Source: JAPORY01 sp965215385
GTDB taxonomy: Bacteria > Pseudomonadota > Alphaproteobacteria > Rhodobacterales > Rhodobacteraceae
Reading direction: 5' to 3'
Assembly: GCA_965215385.1 (NCBI GenBank)
Contig: OZ244059.1
Span: forward strand, 1,240,001 to 1,304,000
Length of the DNA: 64,000 bases
The translations under genes were made by a program, and so were the position numbers. The notes under the pieces were generated by a model that searched no databases, was not told the DNA's origin, and saw nothing but the letters and a program-made list of their open reading frames with translations. Shown here piece by piece: positions 1-9,562 of this stretch (position 1 is the stretch's first letter; each line of letters starts with the position of its first letter).

Positions 1-1443
1 AGCGGTGGATAGCTTGCGACCGTGTTTCTCTGCTAAAGCATTTGCGGTATCGTAGGCATCCCGATCATTGACGCCTATCGCGATAATGCGATAATCGGTC
101 AGCCAGCCGTTCGCGACAGCTTCGGCATAAGATCTTCGATCAAGTTCGGGACCAAACACGGTCTCATCGTTCATGTCGCGCACGATCCAATCCTGATTTT
201 GCCGTTTGCTTCGCTTGTCGAAATGGTAAACTCTTGGCGTTGCAGTTTGATAAACTCGGTAGGTGGCAGGAAAACGCACGTCATCGTGACAAATCGCAAA
301 GTCGCGAAGCTTTTGGTTCATTTTTGGGATTTTTCTCAGACCCGCAGTACGATGAGCCTCATCGGCAATCAGTATCTGAAGATTACGTTTTTGCCCTTCG
401 TTTACGAGTGCATCACCAATACGATGGCTCGATTGGTAGGTTCCGAAGATAACTCCGATACAATCACCAGCTCTTAAGACTGCGTCGATCCATTGACCAA
501 TCACCTCTGGGTCGGTTGTAACGGCTCCCTTAACTTCCGAGGCTTTTGCATGACCAATATCTGCTGTCGGATCGCTCTCAAGATCTTTGTCTTTAGCAAC
601 CCCTTCATCAGAACAAACCGCCAAGACATTGATTGGGAGTACGCAATTATTGAGAAATTCGCCGCGCAGTTGTGCGACCAGCGAAATCGACGGGCATAGG
701 ACTGCTGCAACCTGTCCGAGCTCGGTGAGTGCTTCAATGATACGCAACGCTATGCGCGATTTGCCAGTGCCACACGGCAAGATCAGCCGACCTCGTGCCC
801 TTCCGGTTTCACTGTCGTGCGCCCACTTACGCAATTTCGATACACACTTATCAATCGCCCGCCGCTGCATGTCGTCTCGAGATTCAAGAACCTCGCCCTC
901 GGCAAAACTATCTTCACCGACTGCTTGATCCCAATCCAGCTGCTTTCGAAGGTCACTCTCAATGTTGACATGCTTGACCGGTTTCACCGGATTTTGTCCT
1001 AGAACCTTGGCGGCATTGGTACCGAGATTAGTCGCACCAATCACAACCAACCAGCGCTCCGCCCAGAGTTCCGGAGACGAGAAATCTAGAAATCCATTGA
1101 ATTCCTGCTTCCTGATGTCGGCACCGCGGCCGTGGTCGTCAAGCTTTCGCGATTTGCATTGGATGGCAATCAGTTTGCCATCATTTTTTCGCTGCGCCAC
1201 AACGTCGGCCCCGATATCTGGTGTGTCAGGGTAATGCGTCTCTCGATCTGGCCAATTATCCCACATCCAAGCGTGCCCGACGTCCCATTCCGCTAAGAGT
1301 GGGGCACATTCTGCGGTTAATCGCTCCAACCATTTTCCATCTGTTGGATTAGGACTTGTTCTTTCAATTTCTTCAAGTGCGTCCCTTATCTTAGCAGAGC
1401 GGACGATTTCGTCTTGTGGTGAACAATCCAGATTAATGCCCAT
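1..1443 (-). CDS. Single-chain restriction enzyme/helicase, type ISP-like (partial, runs off left edge)
   Basis: The frame is open from the ATG at 1443 to the window edge (481 codons). An in-frame stop lies about 10 bases upstream, so the start is fixed. Residues about 55-100 show a PD-(D/E)xK nuclease pattern of the Mrr kind: Asp in DIGAD near residue 80, then AIQCKSRK with Gln95 and Lys97. A superfamily 2 helicase core follows, with Walker A PCGTGKS at about 223-229, the DEAH box ADEAHRTAG at about 360-368 and QTATPRVY at about 399-406. This order (nuclease, then translocating helicase) is that of type ISP restriction enzymes, where an adenine methylase and a target-recognition domain come next. 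Those parts would lie outside the window, so the methylase is inferred and not seen. A restriction helicase without a methylase is the main alternative. Confidence 0.8.
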   Translation of the reverse strand, partial: MGINLDCSPQDEIVRSAKIRDALEEIERTSPNPTDGKWLERLTAECAPLLAEWDVGHAWMWDNWPDRETHYPDTPDIGADVVAQRKNDGKLIAIQCKSRKLDDHGRGADIRKQEFNGFLDFSSPELWAERWLVVIGATNLGTNAAKVLGQNPVKPVKHVNIESDLRKQLDWDQAVGEDSFAEGEVLESRDDMQRRAIDKCVSKLRKWAHDSETGRARGRLILPCGTGKSRIALRIIEALTELGQVAAVLCPSISLVAQLRGEFLNNCVLPINVLAVCSDEGVAKDKDLESDPTADIGHAKASEVKGAVTTDPEVIGQWIDAVLRAGDCIGVIFGTYQSSHRIGDALVNEGQKRNLQILIADEAHRTAGLRKIPKMNQKLRDFAICHDDVRFPATYRVYQTATPRVYHFDKRSKRQNQDWIVRDMNDETVFGPELDRRSYAEAVANGWLTDYRIIAIGVNDRDAYDTANALAEKHGRKLSTA

Positions 1444-2353
1444 AGCCCCCCGCTATTTGAAATAAATGGTTGTCGTCACGACCGACGAATTAGGCTCCAT
1501 TCATTACGAGCGAGTATCTTTTATTGCAACAGGTTGCTCTAATACCTTTATCGAAGCCTTCCCAATGAACCGCATTCTTTGGGTTCATCGGACTCTTCGG
1601 TAGCGGGAACGCCAACCTTGAACCAACAATGGCACAACAGCACCTATAGGGTAATAGGCCAAGAATTCGGTATACTCGGTCGGCGGAATCATATCGCAGA
1701 GCCGTCAAGTTACGCAACGCATGACGATGCGAGTGCTCAATGGTTATGCCGCGGCGTTAAGGGGTCATTTTGAGTAAGTGAATTTTTTGCAGGTCAATTG
1801 ACCGTTCTTTCGCCGGTTCGAACCTAATCTCCCATTGGCATGTCGTGCGCTCGGTAAAATCTCACCATCGCAGCAACAGGAATACTTGTTGACTTCGGGT
1901 GAGCATAAATAGTCGGCTCCTCAATCAATCCTTCGTGTCCAGCAAAAACAGATTTTGAGCCTATCGCCAAACAAATCTCCGCCAAGAAACTTTGTAGAAA
2001 GCACTATGATAGTGCTTGTAAGAAGTACCTAGACGGGAGAGTTTAGATCAAAACAAAACGGAATTATCGCCACCCTCGCGTCTGACGAGTAGCGATTTGC
2101 GCTTCCTAGAGTCCTGCCCTATCATTACGTCACTCCAGCCGTCGGGTTGGGGTTTTCGCGTCTAACTTCATCAACGTACAATCAATCGGTCAAGAACGCA
2201 CGTCAATGACTCTTTTGAGATAATCCCAACAGATTCTTGAACTTGCGAAAAAATTCAAATGCAGCGAGCATTAACTCAAGAGCGCAATGTCGTTGTAAAG
2301 GACGCCCCCGTTGTCGCTGTGCAATAGTATCTCAAAGAATCGATCCAAGAAGC
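1444..2353. other. Intergenic stretch, no gene recognised
   Basis: About 0.9 kb between the divergent restriction helicase and the flavin hydroxylase. Only short unsupported frames are present on either strand. A tRNA T-loop-like string near 1815 has no matching stem. No repeat or terminator stands out. Confidence 0.5.
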
Positions 2354-3580
2354 ATGAACCAAAATAGTACCATAATTATCGTCGGTGGCGGACTAAACGG
2401 GACACTGCTTGCTCTAGCCCTAGCGCAAGCGGGATTGGCCGTTACACTTATTGATAGGGGATCGCAAGAATCTAGTCAAAGAGACCTATTTGACGGCCGC
2501 GCCTATACCCTTGCACTCACATCGCGAAGGCTCGTAGAATCTCTTGGACTGTGGGCGCAAGTCTCACAACATGCACAACCGATTCTCAAAATTAAAGTTA
2601 CCGATGGTCATATTGGCGAGCAGCCCTCGCCTTTTTGGTTGCACTTCGACCACGCAGAAATCGAAGAAGGACCGGTCGGTTTTATGGTCGAGGACCGCCA
2701 TCTTCGCCACGCGCTACTGACGGCGGTTGATCAAGAAGCCCTAATAACTTCTATCCACGACACGACAGTTATTTCGCAAGACCTCAGTGCCAATATCGTC
2801 AGTGTTCAACTCGACAATGGTGAGAGCCTAAACGGGCAACTGCTCATCGGCTGCGATGGCGGCGAAAGCCCGACAGCAAAACACACCCGAATCGCTCATG
2901 CCGGACGGAAATACGGGCAGACTAGCCTCGTTTGTGCACTTAATCACGAGTTACCGCATCGCGGGGTCGCCCATCAATTATTTCTACCCGCCGGTCCACT
3001 AGCGATCCTTCCACTAACTGACAACCGGAGTTCTATTGTCTGGACAGAAGCCAACTCAGAAGCCGCAAGAATTCACCGTTATGACGAGTCCGCATACCTA
3101 GAGGCATTGCGTCTGCGGCTCGGCGAATTTCTCGGTGACATAGCGTTACAAGGCTCTCGGTACCAATATCCGTTGCACCTTAGTATTGCAGAAAAATTTG
3201 TAGCAGAGCGAGTCGCCCTGGTTGGCGACGCCGCGCACTGTATACACCCGATTGCCGGTCAGGGATTAAACGCTGGAATACGCGATGTTGGAGCTCTTGC
3301 CGAAGTGCTCGCAACTGCGGCGCGGCGCGGCGAAGACATGGGCGCGTTGGCAGTGCTTCGGCGCTATGAGCAGTGGCGCCGCTTCGATTGCTTGCGCTTG
3401 GCAATTGCCACCGACGCCTTCAACCGCCTATTCTCGAATGATATCCCGATCTTGCGGGCCGCTCGTGATCTTGGTCTTGGCATCGTCAACGCGATACCAG
3501 AACTACGACGGACCCTCATGCGCGAAGCGAGTGGATTAAGAGGAACCGTCCCCCGTCTATTGCAAGGAAAGCAAATCTAA
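2354..3580 (+). CDS. FAD-dependent ring hydroxylase, UbiH/UbiF/Coq6 family
   Basis: Flavoprotein monooxygenase of the family that hydroxylates the benzoquinone ring during ubiquinone synthesis, acting at the inner membrane. The N-terminal FAD-binding Rossmann motif is VGGGLNGTLLALALAQAG at about residues 9-26. The second FAD motif, ALVGDAAHCIHPIAGQGLN, is near residue 288. I chose the ATG at 2354 (408 residues, normal for the family). The frame is open 39 codons further upstream, but that part is Arg/Cys-rich and unlike the family. The stop overlaps the stop of the convergent Ada-like gene by 3-4 bases. Which ring position it hydroxylates cannot be told from sequence alone, so no symbol is given. 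Confidence 0.85.
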   Translation: MNQNSTIIIVGGGLNGTLLALALAQAGLAVTLIDRGSQESSQRDLFDGRAYTLALTSRRLVESLGLWAQVSQHAQPILKIKVTDGHIGEQPSPFWLHFDHAEIEEGPVGFMVEDRHLRHALLTAVDQEALITSIHDTTVISQDLSANIVSVQLDNGESLNGQLLIGCDGGESPTAKHTRIAHAGRKYGQTSLVCALNHELPHRGVAHQLFLPAGPLAILPLTDNRSSIVWTEANSEAARIHRYDESAYLEALRLRLGEFLGDIALQGSRYQYPLHLSIAEKFVAERVALVGDAAHCIHPIAGQGLNAGIRDVGALAEVLATAARRGEDMGALAVLRRYEQWRRFDCLRLAIATDAFNRLFSNDIPILRAARDLGLGIVNAIPELRRTLMREASGLRGTVPRLLQGKQI

Positions 3581-4437
3581 TCAGAAATTTCTGAATCGAG
3601 GCCAGCGGCTTCATAGGCCAGCAGTGCTTTCTTTACGGGCAATCCCCAGTGATAGCCTCCCAATCCACCAGATTTCTGCAATACCCGATGACACGGGATT
3701 AACCAACTGATCGGGTTCTTTCCAATCGCCGTACCGACCGCACGCGCTGCCGAAGATTGATTGATTGCACTTGCGACCTCAGAATAGGTCGTTACTCTTC
3801 CAGATGGAATCGCAAGCAGAGCTTCCCATACCTTGATCTGAAACGGCGCACCAAACACGTGGAGTGGAATTTTCTCTTTGGGATGCAACGAACCAAACAA
3901 GCTTGCAACGGTATTTTCCAATCGTGCGGGATTTTGGACAAAATTTGCCGCTGGCCAGCGCGACGCCATATCACCATAAGTCTGTTGCTCGCCGTGTTCT
4001 GTGGCAAACGCCAAACCACAAATTCCAATATCGGTCATCATCAGTAATACTCGGCCGAAGGGACTATCAAACCATCCCCAGTCAATCGATGTTCCCCCGC
4101 CCGCACGCGCATAGGCACCCGGCGTCATCGCTTCCCAGCGTAGGAACAGGTCGTGCAAGCGACCGCCACTTGACAGTCCCACTGTTTCAGCGACATTTAC
4201 GGTCGTGAAACGCTTACCGAGCAAAGACCGTGCACTCAAGAGTGTGAGATATTGTTGATATCGCTTAGGACTAACACCGGCCCATGCCGAAAATACTCGC
4301 TGGAAATGGCTTGGGCTCATATTCATGGCAGCCGCGATGTCATCAAGAGATTGGTTAGGACCGCCGGCGTCTATCAGTTTGATCGCACGGGCAATGACCG
4401 CATAGTGATAGTTTTGCCGATTAGGTTGTTCACACAT
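3577..4437 (-). CDS. AraC-type regulator fused to O6-methylguanine-DNA methyltransferase (Ada-like)
   Basis: Repairs O6-alkylguanine by transferring the alkyl group to its own cysteine, and probably also regulates transcription. Residues about 10-105 form an AraC-type helix-turn-helix region (SLDDIAAAMNMSPSHFQRVF and the following helix pair). The C-terminal domain is the methyltransferase, with PSGRVTTYSEVA and the active-site motif IPCHRV (Cys near residue 249). E. coli Ada has an extra N-terminal zinc domain that takes methyl groups from phosphotriesters. That domain is absent here, so the usual self-activation signal is missing. Length 286 residues. It is divergent from nth, another base-repair gene, across 100 bases. 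Confidence 0.88.
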   Translation of the reverse strand: MCEQPNRQNYHYAVIARAIKLIDAGGPNQSLDDIAAAMNMSPSHFQRVFSAWAGVSPKRYQQYLTLLSARSLLGKRFTTVNVAETVGLSSGGRLHDLFLRWEAMTPGAYARAGGGTSIDWGWFDSPFGRVLLMMTDIGICGLAFATEHGEQQTYGDMASRWPAANFVQNPARLENTVASLFGSLHPKEKIPLHVFGAPFQIKVWEALLAIPSGRVTTYSEVASAINQSSAARAVGTAIGKNPISWLIPCHRVLQKSGGLGGYHWGLPVKKALLAYEAAGLDSEISD

Positions 4438-4537
4438 TGGCCAAAATTTCCTTTTTTTTCCTCATTTACAGCACGGCTCGACTCTAATCGAACCGAATCT
4501 TGCGTATTGCTATCGAAAACGAATTGAGAATGGGCTG

Positions 4538-5182
4538 ATGGTCAATCAGAGTGATTATTGTACGCTTCAAACTATTTTCCAACGGTTCCGTGACGCCGTT
4601 CCACAACCAAAGGGCGAACTTGAGCATCGCAATATATATACGCTCTTGGTCGCAGTTGTGCTCTCGGCGCAAGCAACCGATGCTGGGGTCAACAAGGCCA
4701 CCAAGGAACTGTTCGACCGCGTTACTTCCCCACAAGAAATGCTGGTGCTGGGCGAGGAAAAACTCGTTGAGCACATCAAAACCATTGGATTATTTCGCAA
4801 CAAAGCGAAAAATATCATGGCACTGTCAGAGATTCTCATCCAAGATTACGGTGGGCAAGTCCCTTCTTCTCGCTCGGCACTACAGTCACTACCGGGGGTG
4901 GGACGAAAGACGGCGAATGTGGTCTTGAACATCGGCTGGGGGCTTCCCGCGCAGGCGGTTGACACACATATATTTCGCTTGGCGAATCGATCAGGAATAG
5001 CGCCGGGCAAAGACGTTCAGGCGGTTGAACGCGCTATTGAAGACAATGTTCCCGCTGAATTCCAAATCTATGCCCATCATTGGATGATTTTACATGGCCG
5101 CTATGTGTGTGTAGCACGCAAACCTAAATGCCACGAGTGTTTGATCCAAGATCTGTGCAGCTATGATCAAAAGACGTTCTGA
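4538..5182 (+). CDS. nth: Endonuclease III, DNA glycosylase/AP lyase
   Basis: Removes oxidised pyrimidines from DNA and nicks the abasic site. The helix-hairpin-helix motif LPGVGRKTANVV lies at about residues 117-128 and includes the catalytic lysine. The catalytic aspartate is in VDTHIFR near 142. Four cysteines spaced C-x6-C-x2-C-x5-C near the C-terminus (about 189-206) form the 4Fe-4S site. Length 214 residues, normal. The upstream Shine-Dalgarno sequence is weak. It diverges from the Ada-like repair gene. Confidence 0.95.
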   Translation: MVNQSDYCTLQTIFQRFRDAVPQPKGELEHRNIYTLLVAVVLSAQATDAGVNKATKELFDRVTSPQEMLVLGEEKLVEHIKTIGLFRNKAKNIMALSEILIQDYGGQVPSSRSALQSLPGVGRKTANVVLNIGWGLPAQAVDTHIFRLANRSGIAPGKDVQAVERAIEDNVPAEFQIYAHHWMILHGRYVCVARKPKCHECLIQDLCSYDQKTF

Positions 5183-5339
5183 TACTGGCCAACCAAGACG
5201 CACACATGGCCGATTTTGGTCGATATTAAGAAGGCGATGAACTCAAGCTATTGCGCCCAAAAAGGATTGGGGACCAACGACTTTTCGCATCAAGCTCCGG
5301 CGTTTGTAAAGGTGAGGATTTTAGCATACACTAAATGAA

Positions 5340-5865
5340 ATGGGAATGATTTTCGCAGCAACCCAGTTTGCAGTAGAAAACCGTAGGCTTAAGGAACTTG
5401 CCTTAGTCACGGCCCACAATAGACCCACGTTCGACCCTCTAGTGCAATTTGTTGAAGCTTCTGGCTACTCAAACTTACAGTCATTTGTCACGGACCAAGA
5501 TAATGACTACCCAAGACAACCGATATTGCGGTTCCTTGAGGCTCCGTTTCCACAAGCAGTTGCTCTATATGATAGAATAGCTCGACCTTACCCGCCACGA
5601 AAAGCAAAATGGCCTTTGCTGGGATGGATATTTCGGGATGCGCCCGCACAACGTTTGCAGCCGCTGCTCTCGTCAATGTATTGGAAGCAGTACTCTAGAC
5701 AGGAGGGCTACGCTTCTAAATCAAATCAGAAAATTTGTCGGCAAAATCTTTCCTGAACAGGATAGATGGGAGTGGCCCACACTATCGGAAGTCATGATAG
5801 ACCGACTTGAAGGTAGCCGCAGGTCGATCAAAGGAACTCTGCTTGAAGTATCCGTCCGTGTATTT
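5340..5865 (+). pseudogene. Frameshifted protein-like ruin, possibly a restriction endonuclease
   Basis: An open frame at 5340-5756 reads like real protein (for example RRLKELALVTAHNRPTFDPL and LLGWIFRDAPAQRLQPLL). It continues in another frame from about 5700 (NQIRKFVGKIFPEQDRWEWP, then DRLEGSRRSIKGTLLEVSVR), which suggests one frameshift near 5700-5750. I do not recognise the family with certainty. Its 3' end runs into the opposite-strand methyltransferase ruin at 5828-6154, which suggests a deletion joined the two. A cognate restriction enzyme is a guess based on that neighbour. Confidence 0.4.
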
Positions 5866-6154
5866 GCCACCAAAAATTCAACCAAACAGTTCCGTCACAT
5901 CTTAACACATCCCGAATTTCTGCGAATATCGAGAGAATTCGGTCGACATACTGTTCGGGCGTATCCTCACGCCCGATTTGCCGATTAATCTCTTAGTCTC
6001 TCTGTCCGAAGTAGGGAGGACTTGTGATAACAGTATTCGCCGATGCTGCCGGGATTATCGAAATAGCGTCCTAGAAAGCTCCGTTCAAAATGACATTTGC
6101 GGCCTCCCAATCTATTGAAGCGTCGCCATAATGCTTTACAACAGAAGGCGAAAA
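5828..6154 (-). pseudogene. Ruin of a DNA methyltransferase (TSPPY motif)
   Basis: One minus-strand frame reads from a VVKHYGDASIDWEAANVIL stretch to VITSPPYFGQRD (TSPPY at about 6011-6025) and on to QIGREDTPEQYVDRILSIF and VLRCDGTVWLNF. TSPPY is motif IV of N4-cytosine/N6-adenine DNA methyltransferases, and the following segment matches how these enzymes continue. The frame is broken by stop codons at 6071-6073 and 5993-5995 and ends at 5828-5830. Both ends of the gene, including the AdoMet-binding motif, are missing. It cannot encode an active enzyme. Confidence 0.75.
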
Positions 6155-7357
6155 TAGTTGGGCGGTGCTCCTGATTTCGACATCTCAAAGTTCATCCCGT
6201 TACACTCTACCCGAACTAGTATTCCAACCACATTGAATTGATGGGATAATTGTCTTTACCATTTAGTTCGCCGACGTATGATTTCCCGCTACTAATTTGG
6301 ATAGCGGATAACCAAGAATTCACTACAGTCGTCAATGCAACTCATTCCAGCTAGTGGGTACCGGAATCCGTTACTCGTAGCACGGGTGACGCTGCCACGC
6401 AACTTCACAAAAGAGTCGTTGCGTCGCGCAAAGTGCTTGCCCACAGATCTGTCGACGAGCGTTGATAGTTCTCTTTACCGAACGTTGAGTCGCCCCCTTA
6501 TGACCACGCTCTACGGAAACTCAAGAACATTCGGCCCGTTTCTTGCTGAACTGTTCCCGAACATGTTGACCCAACCGGTGGAAAACTGCCCCGGGCGTGT
6601 GTCCCTTTTCAGGTGTCCGGCAAAGCCCGAATGCTCAACGGGGTGGACGGCTTCACCGGCAGTGTGCTTTCGAACAAATCGTCGCAACCTCTCGGTTCTC
6701 GTTTTTTGCATCCTGTGGTATGCCGCGTTGGCGTAGCGGCGGTTCAATTCTACATTGCGATTGGTCATACTCTTATTCATCATATCTGCCAAATGCCCAG
6801 CATTGATACGGCATTCTGAATGATTTCCATCAATGCATTCCTCCAGCGTCTCGACCTTCGCCCGTCTAGCCTTTAAATCCCCTCATGGTTTGGTTTCAGA
6901 TAAACGCTTGCGGCGTTCAATTCTTGCAATACTGGGATATTGTCACCCATCCAAGTCATTTGATTCGGATTTGCGAAGTTGCGAGTTGAGGACAAGATTA
7001 GCCATTTTCCGATTCATTCTTTTCTCAATCACTCCTTTCAATGAAATTGCTATAGTCCATATAGCGTTTATACTTAGCCGATTTCGCGATCGACCTCGCT
7101 GACGGTACGAATGGCAATCTCAAAATTTCGAACTATTTTGATCAGAACCATTATGAGTCTTGGTCAATAAGCTGGCAAGAGTTGTGCTTTTCTCAGCAGT
7201 TTTCGGCTTGCCTTGGCGATCCCTTGCATCTCAAGGAAGTCAAGAACTGTGACAGCACGGTGAGTCCTCAAGACTTATTGATCAAGGACGGCAGGAGAAC
7301 AAACCCAAAGTATATACCAACGCTCACGGTTAACAAAAAATCTGATAATATTGTCAT
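6155..7357. other. Long stretch without an intact gene
   Basis: About 1.2 kb between the methyltransferase ruin and rppH. Open frames up to 133 codons exist on both strands, but none shows a family motif and they overlap one another. The DNA is probably decayed remains of the same locus. I see no terminator, repeat or RNA gene. Confidence 0.4.
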
Positions 7358-7843
7358 TTACAGCAGCAGTGGGGCAAATTCATCAACTACACGCTGATAT
7401 ACCTCTTGCTTGAACGGTACGACTTCCGAGACAAGTTCGTCTATACGCTGCCATTTCCAGGCTGAAAACTCTGGGTGTTCTGATTGGATATCTATTTGAC
7501 CGTCAGTGCCAAGGTATCGCATCAAAAACCACTTTTGCTTTTGACCACGATACTGACCGTTCCAGATATTAGGAACGATGTCGCTTGGTAGGTCATAGGT
7601 CAGCCAGTCTGCGGTTTCGGCGATCACCTCGACGAGATAAGCCGCTACCCCCGTTTCCTCCCGCAACTCCCTTAGGGCAGCAACTTCTACTTTTTCATTT
7701 TCCTCAATCCCGCCCTGTGGCATTTGCCAAGCGGCCTGAAAACGATCTATTCGCTGACCAACAAAGACGCGACCGTCTTGGTTATATAACATGACACCCA
7801 CACAAGCCCGATACGGCAGTTCGGATATATTGTTTGAATTCAT
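7358..7843 (-). CDS. rppH: RNA 5'-pyrophosphohydrolase (Nudix)
   Basis: Removes pyrophosphate from 5'-triphosphate ends of mRNA, which starts decay; in alphaproteobacteria the same family also splits dinucleoside polyphosphates. The Nudix box is clear at about residues 42-65: GGIEENEKVEVAALREL followed by REETGV. The N-terminus PYRACVGVMLYNQDG and the WQMPQGG motif are typical of RppH. Length 161 residues, normal. A GGGAGAG Shine-Dalgarno precedes the ATG at 7843. Confidence 0.9.
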   Translation of the reverse strand: MNSNNISELPYRACVGVMLYNQDGRVFVGQRIDRFQAAWQMPQGGIEENEKVEVAALRELREETGVAAYLVEVIAETADWLTYDLPSDIVPNIWNGQYRGQKQKWFLMRYLGTDGQIDIQSEHPEFSAWKWQRIDELVSEVVPFKQEVYQRVVDEFAPLLL

Positions 7844-8382
7844 TTAACTCTCCCGTGCGCCTGTCTCTATTGGGCCGCCGCTAATGCCTTTTCTGTCAAC
7901 TTGTCCTCGTTTAACGCCCTAACTCTGTCAAGAAGACTAAAATTAACCACGCGAGATTGGAGGGCCTAATTGCCACCGACCTTTAACCGGTTGCCCGATT
8001 AACTTATGCTGAAGCGAAAGAAGCGGATCGCGAACTTATTGGCTCTTGTTGCACGTCGTTGGCAACTGCTGCTGGTTTGTTGTTACCGCAAAACTGGCGC
8101 AGCGTAACCATGACACGCGCACCCAGTTCAAGGTCAACTCCCTGAACGCAATTTAACGGTAGGTTAACAATCATCAGGCGGAAAAATAGCAAGGGAAATT
8201 TTGCTGAATCCGATTGCGCTATTCGTTCGGCGCAAAAATGCTGTAAACTGTCTGTATCAGCACTATACCAATAAGTTCCAACTCCTAGTTGTTCAATTAA
8301 AACTGGAACTCATTGTAGGCCTGCCAGAAAGCTCAAGTATCTCGTCACTGTATACCAATTGATTCCTTCTCGGAGCTAGAAT
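7844..8382. other. Intergenic stretch between rppH and aroC
   Basis: About 540 bases between divergent genes; the promoters of both should lie here. No coding sequence, repeat or riboswitch-like structure was recognised. Confidence 0.5.
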
Positions 8383-9492
8383 ATGTCTTTCAACACCTTT
8401 GGTCGCTTATTTCGGGTTACGACTTGGGGCGAGAGCCATGGGCCGGCAATAGGTGCGACCATTGACGGATGCCCGCCTAGGATTGCCATCCGTGAGAGCG
8501 ATATCCAGAAATATTTGGACCGACGAAAACCGGCGCAAAATAAGTTTACCTCGCAGCGTCGGGAACCCGACGTCGTCCAAATTCGCTCGGGCATTTTTGA
8601 AAACCAGACGACTGGTACCCCGATACAACTGGAGATCACGAATCACGATCAGCGCTCAAAGGACTACACCGAGATTGCCGATAAGTTTCGCCCTGGGCAT
8701 GCTGATCTTACCTATTGGCAAAAATATGGAATTCGAGATCATCGCGGTGGCGGTCGGTCATCGGCCCGCGAAACTGCGGCGCGAGTCGCTGCCGGCGCAG
8801 TCGCCCGAAAGGTCATTCAGGAAATCTCGCCGAGCGTGACGATCGCCGCTTATCTTGTGCAGATGGGTAAGCACTCTGCCAATCCTGATCATTTTGATGC
8901 TGAACAAATCGCGCAGAACCCGTTTTGGACTCCAGACGCCGGGGCGGCGGCGGTCTTTGCCGAATATCTTGATGACGTCCGCAAGTCGGGCTCGTCTGTC
9001 GGTGCTGTGATTGAAGTTCTCGCAAGTGGAGTGCCCGCCGGCCTCGGCGCCCCAGTTTACGCCAAGCTCGACGCCGACCTTGCGGCAGCAATGATGAGCA
9101 TTAATGCGGTAAAGGCTGTTGAAATTGGTGCGGGTATGGCCGCCGCGAGCCTGACGGGGGAGGAAAACGCCGACGAAATCTTGGTCGCGTCAGACGATGT
9201 GATCACGTTCAGTTCCAATAACGCTGGCGGTATTCTCGGCGGCATCTCTACGGGTCAAGACATCGTCGCCCGGTTTGCGGTTAAGCCGACATCATCCATC
9301 CGCACACCGAGAAAAACCGTCTCCAAGGACGTTCAACCTACGGAGATCGTCACCAAAGGGCGCCACGACCCCTGTGTCGGCATTCGAGCAGTACCGGTCG
9401 CGGAAGCCATGATGGCGTGCGTGATTGCCGATCATATGCTCCTCCATCGCGGGCAGATCGGAAATATCCGACCCGAAGGGGAAATTTTATAG
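8383..9492 (+). CDS. aroC: Chorismate synthase
   Basis: Last step of the shikimate pathway: converts 5-enolpyruvylshikimate-3-phosphate to chorismate, using reduced FMN. Family signatures are present in order: TTWGESHGPAIGATIDGCPP near the start, the RPGHAD segment, GIRDHRGGGRSSARETAARV at about 120-140 and GGISTGQDIVARFAVKPTSS in the C-terminal half. Length 369 residues, normal. It is convergent with trmD. Confidence 0.97.
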   Translation: MSFNTFGRLFRVTTWGESHGPAIGATIDGCPPRIAIRESDIQKYLDRRKPAQNKFTSQRREPDVVQIRSGIFENQTTGTPIQLEITNHDQRSKDYTEIADKFRPGHADLTYWQKYGIRDHRGGGRSSARETAARVAAGAVARKVIQEISPSVTIAAYLVQMGKHSANPDHFDAEQIAQNPFWTPDAGAAAVFAEYLDDVRKSGSSVGAVIEVLASGVPAGLGAPVYAKLDADLAAAMMSINAVKAVEIGAGMAAASLTGEENADEILVASDDVITFSSNNAGGILGGISTGQDIVARFAVKPTSSIRTPRKTVSKDVQPTEIVTKGRHDPCVGIRAVPVAEAMMACVIADHMLLHRGQIGNIRPEGEIL

Positions 9493-9500
9493 CAACGATC

Positions 9501-9519
9501 ACTCAAATCAGTTTTGAGT
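9501..9519. terminator. Weak hairpin between aroC and trmD
   Basis: A perfect 7-bp stem (ACTCAAA / TTTGAGT) with a 5-base loop lies 9 bases past the aroC stop, between two convergent genes. It has little G+C and no real T-run, so terminator function is uncertain. Confidence 0.3.
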
Positions 9520-9562
9520 TAATTGTTGGCGCAGGGTCGCCAAGCCACGACTGTCCCAATAT

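Noticed and set aside
199..1234. Several plus-strand open frames of 60-113 codons
   Set aside because: They lie antisense to the restriction helicase, which has nuclease and helicase motifs in one long minus-strand frame.
1811..1840. T-loop-like string GGTTCGAAC suggesting a tRNA
   Set aside because: The bases on either side cannot form the five-base T stem, and no acceptor stem or anticodon arm fits.
5985..6188. 68-codon minus-strand frame over the methyltransferase ruin
   Set aside because: It is in a different frame from the TSPPY motif and has no family features.
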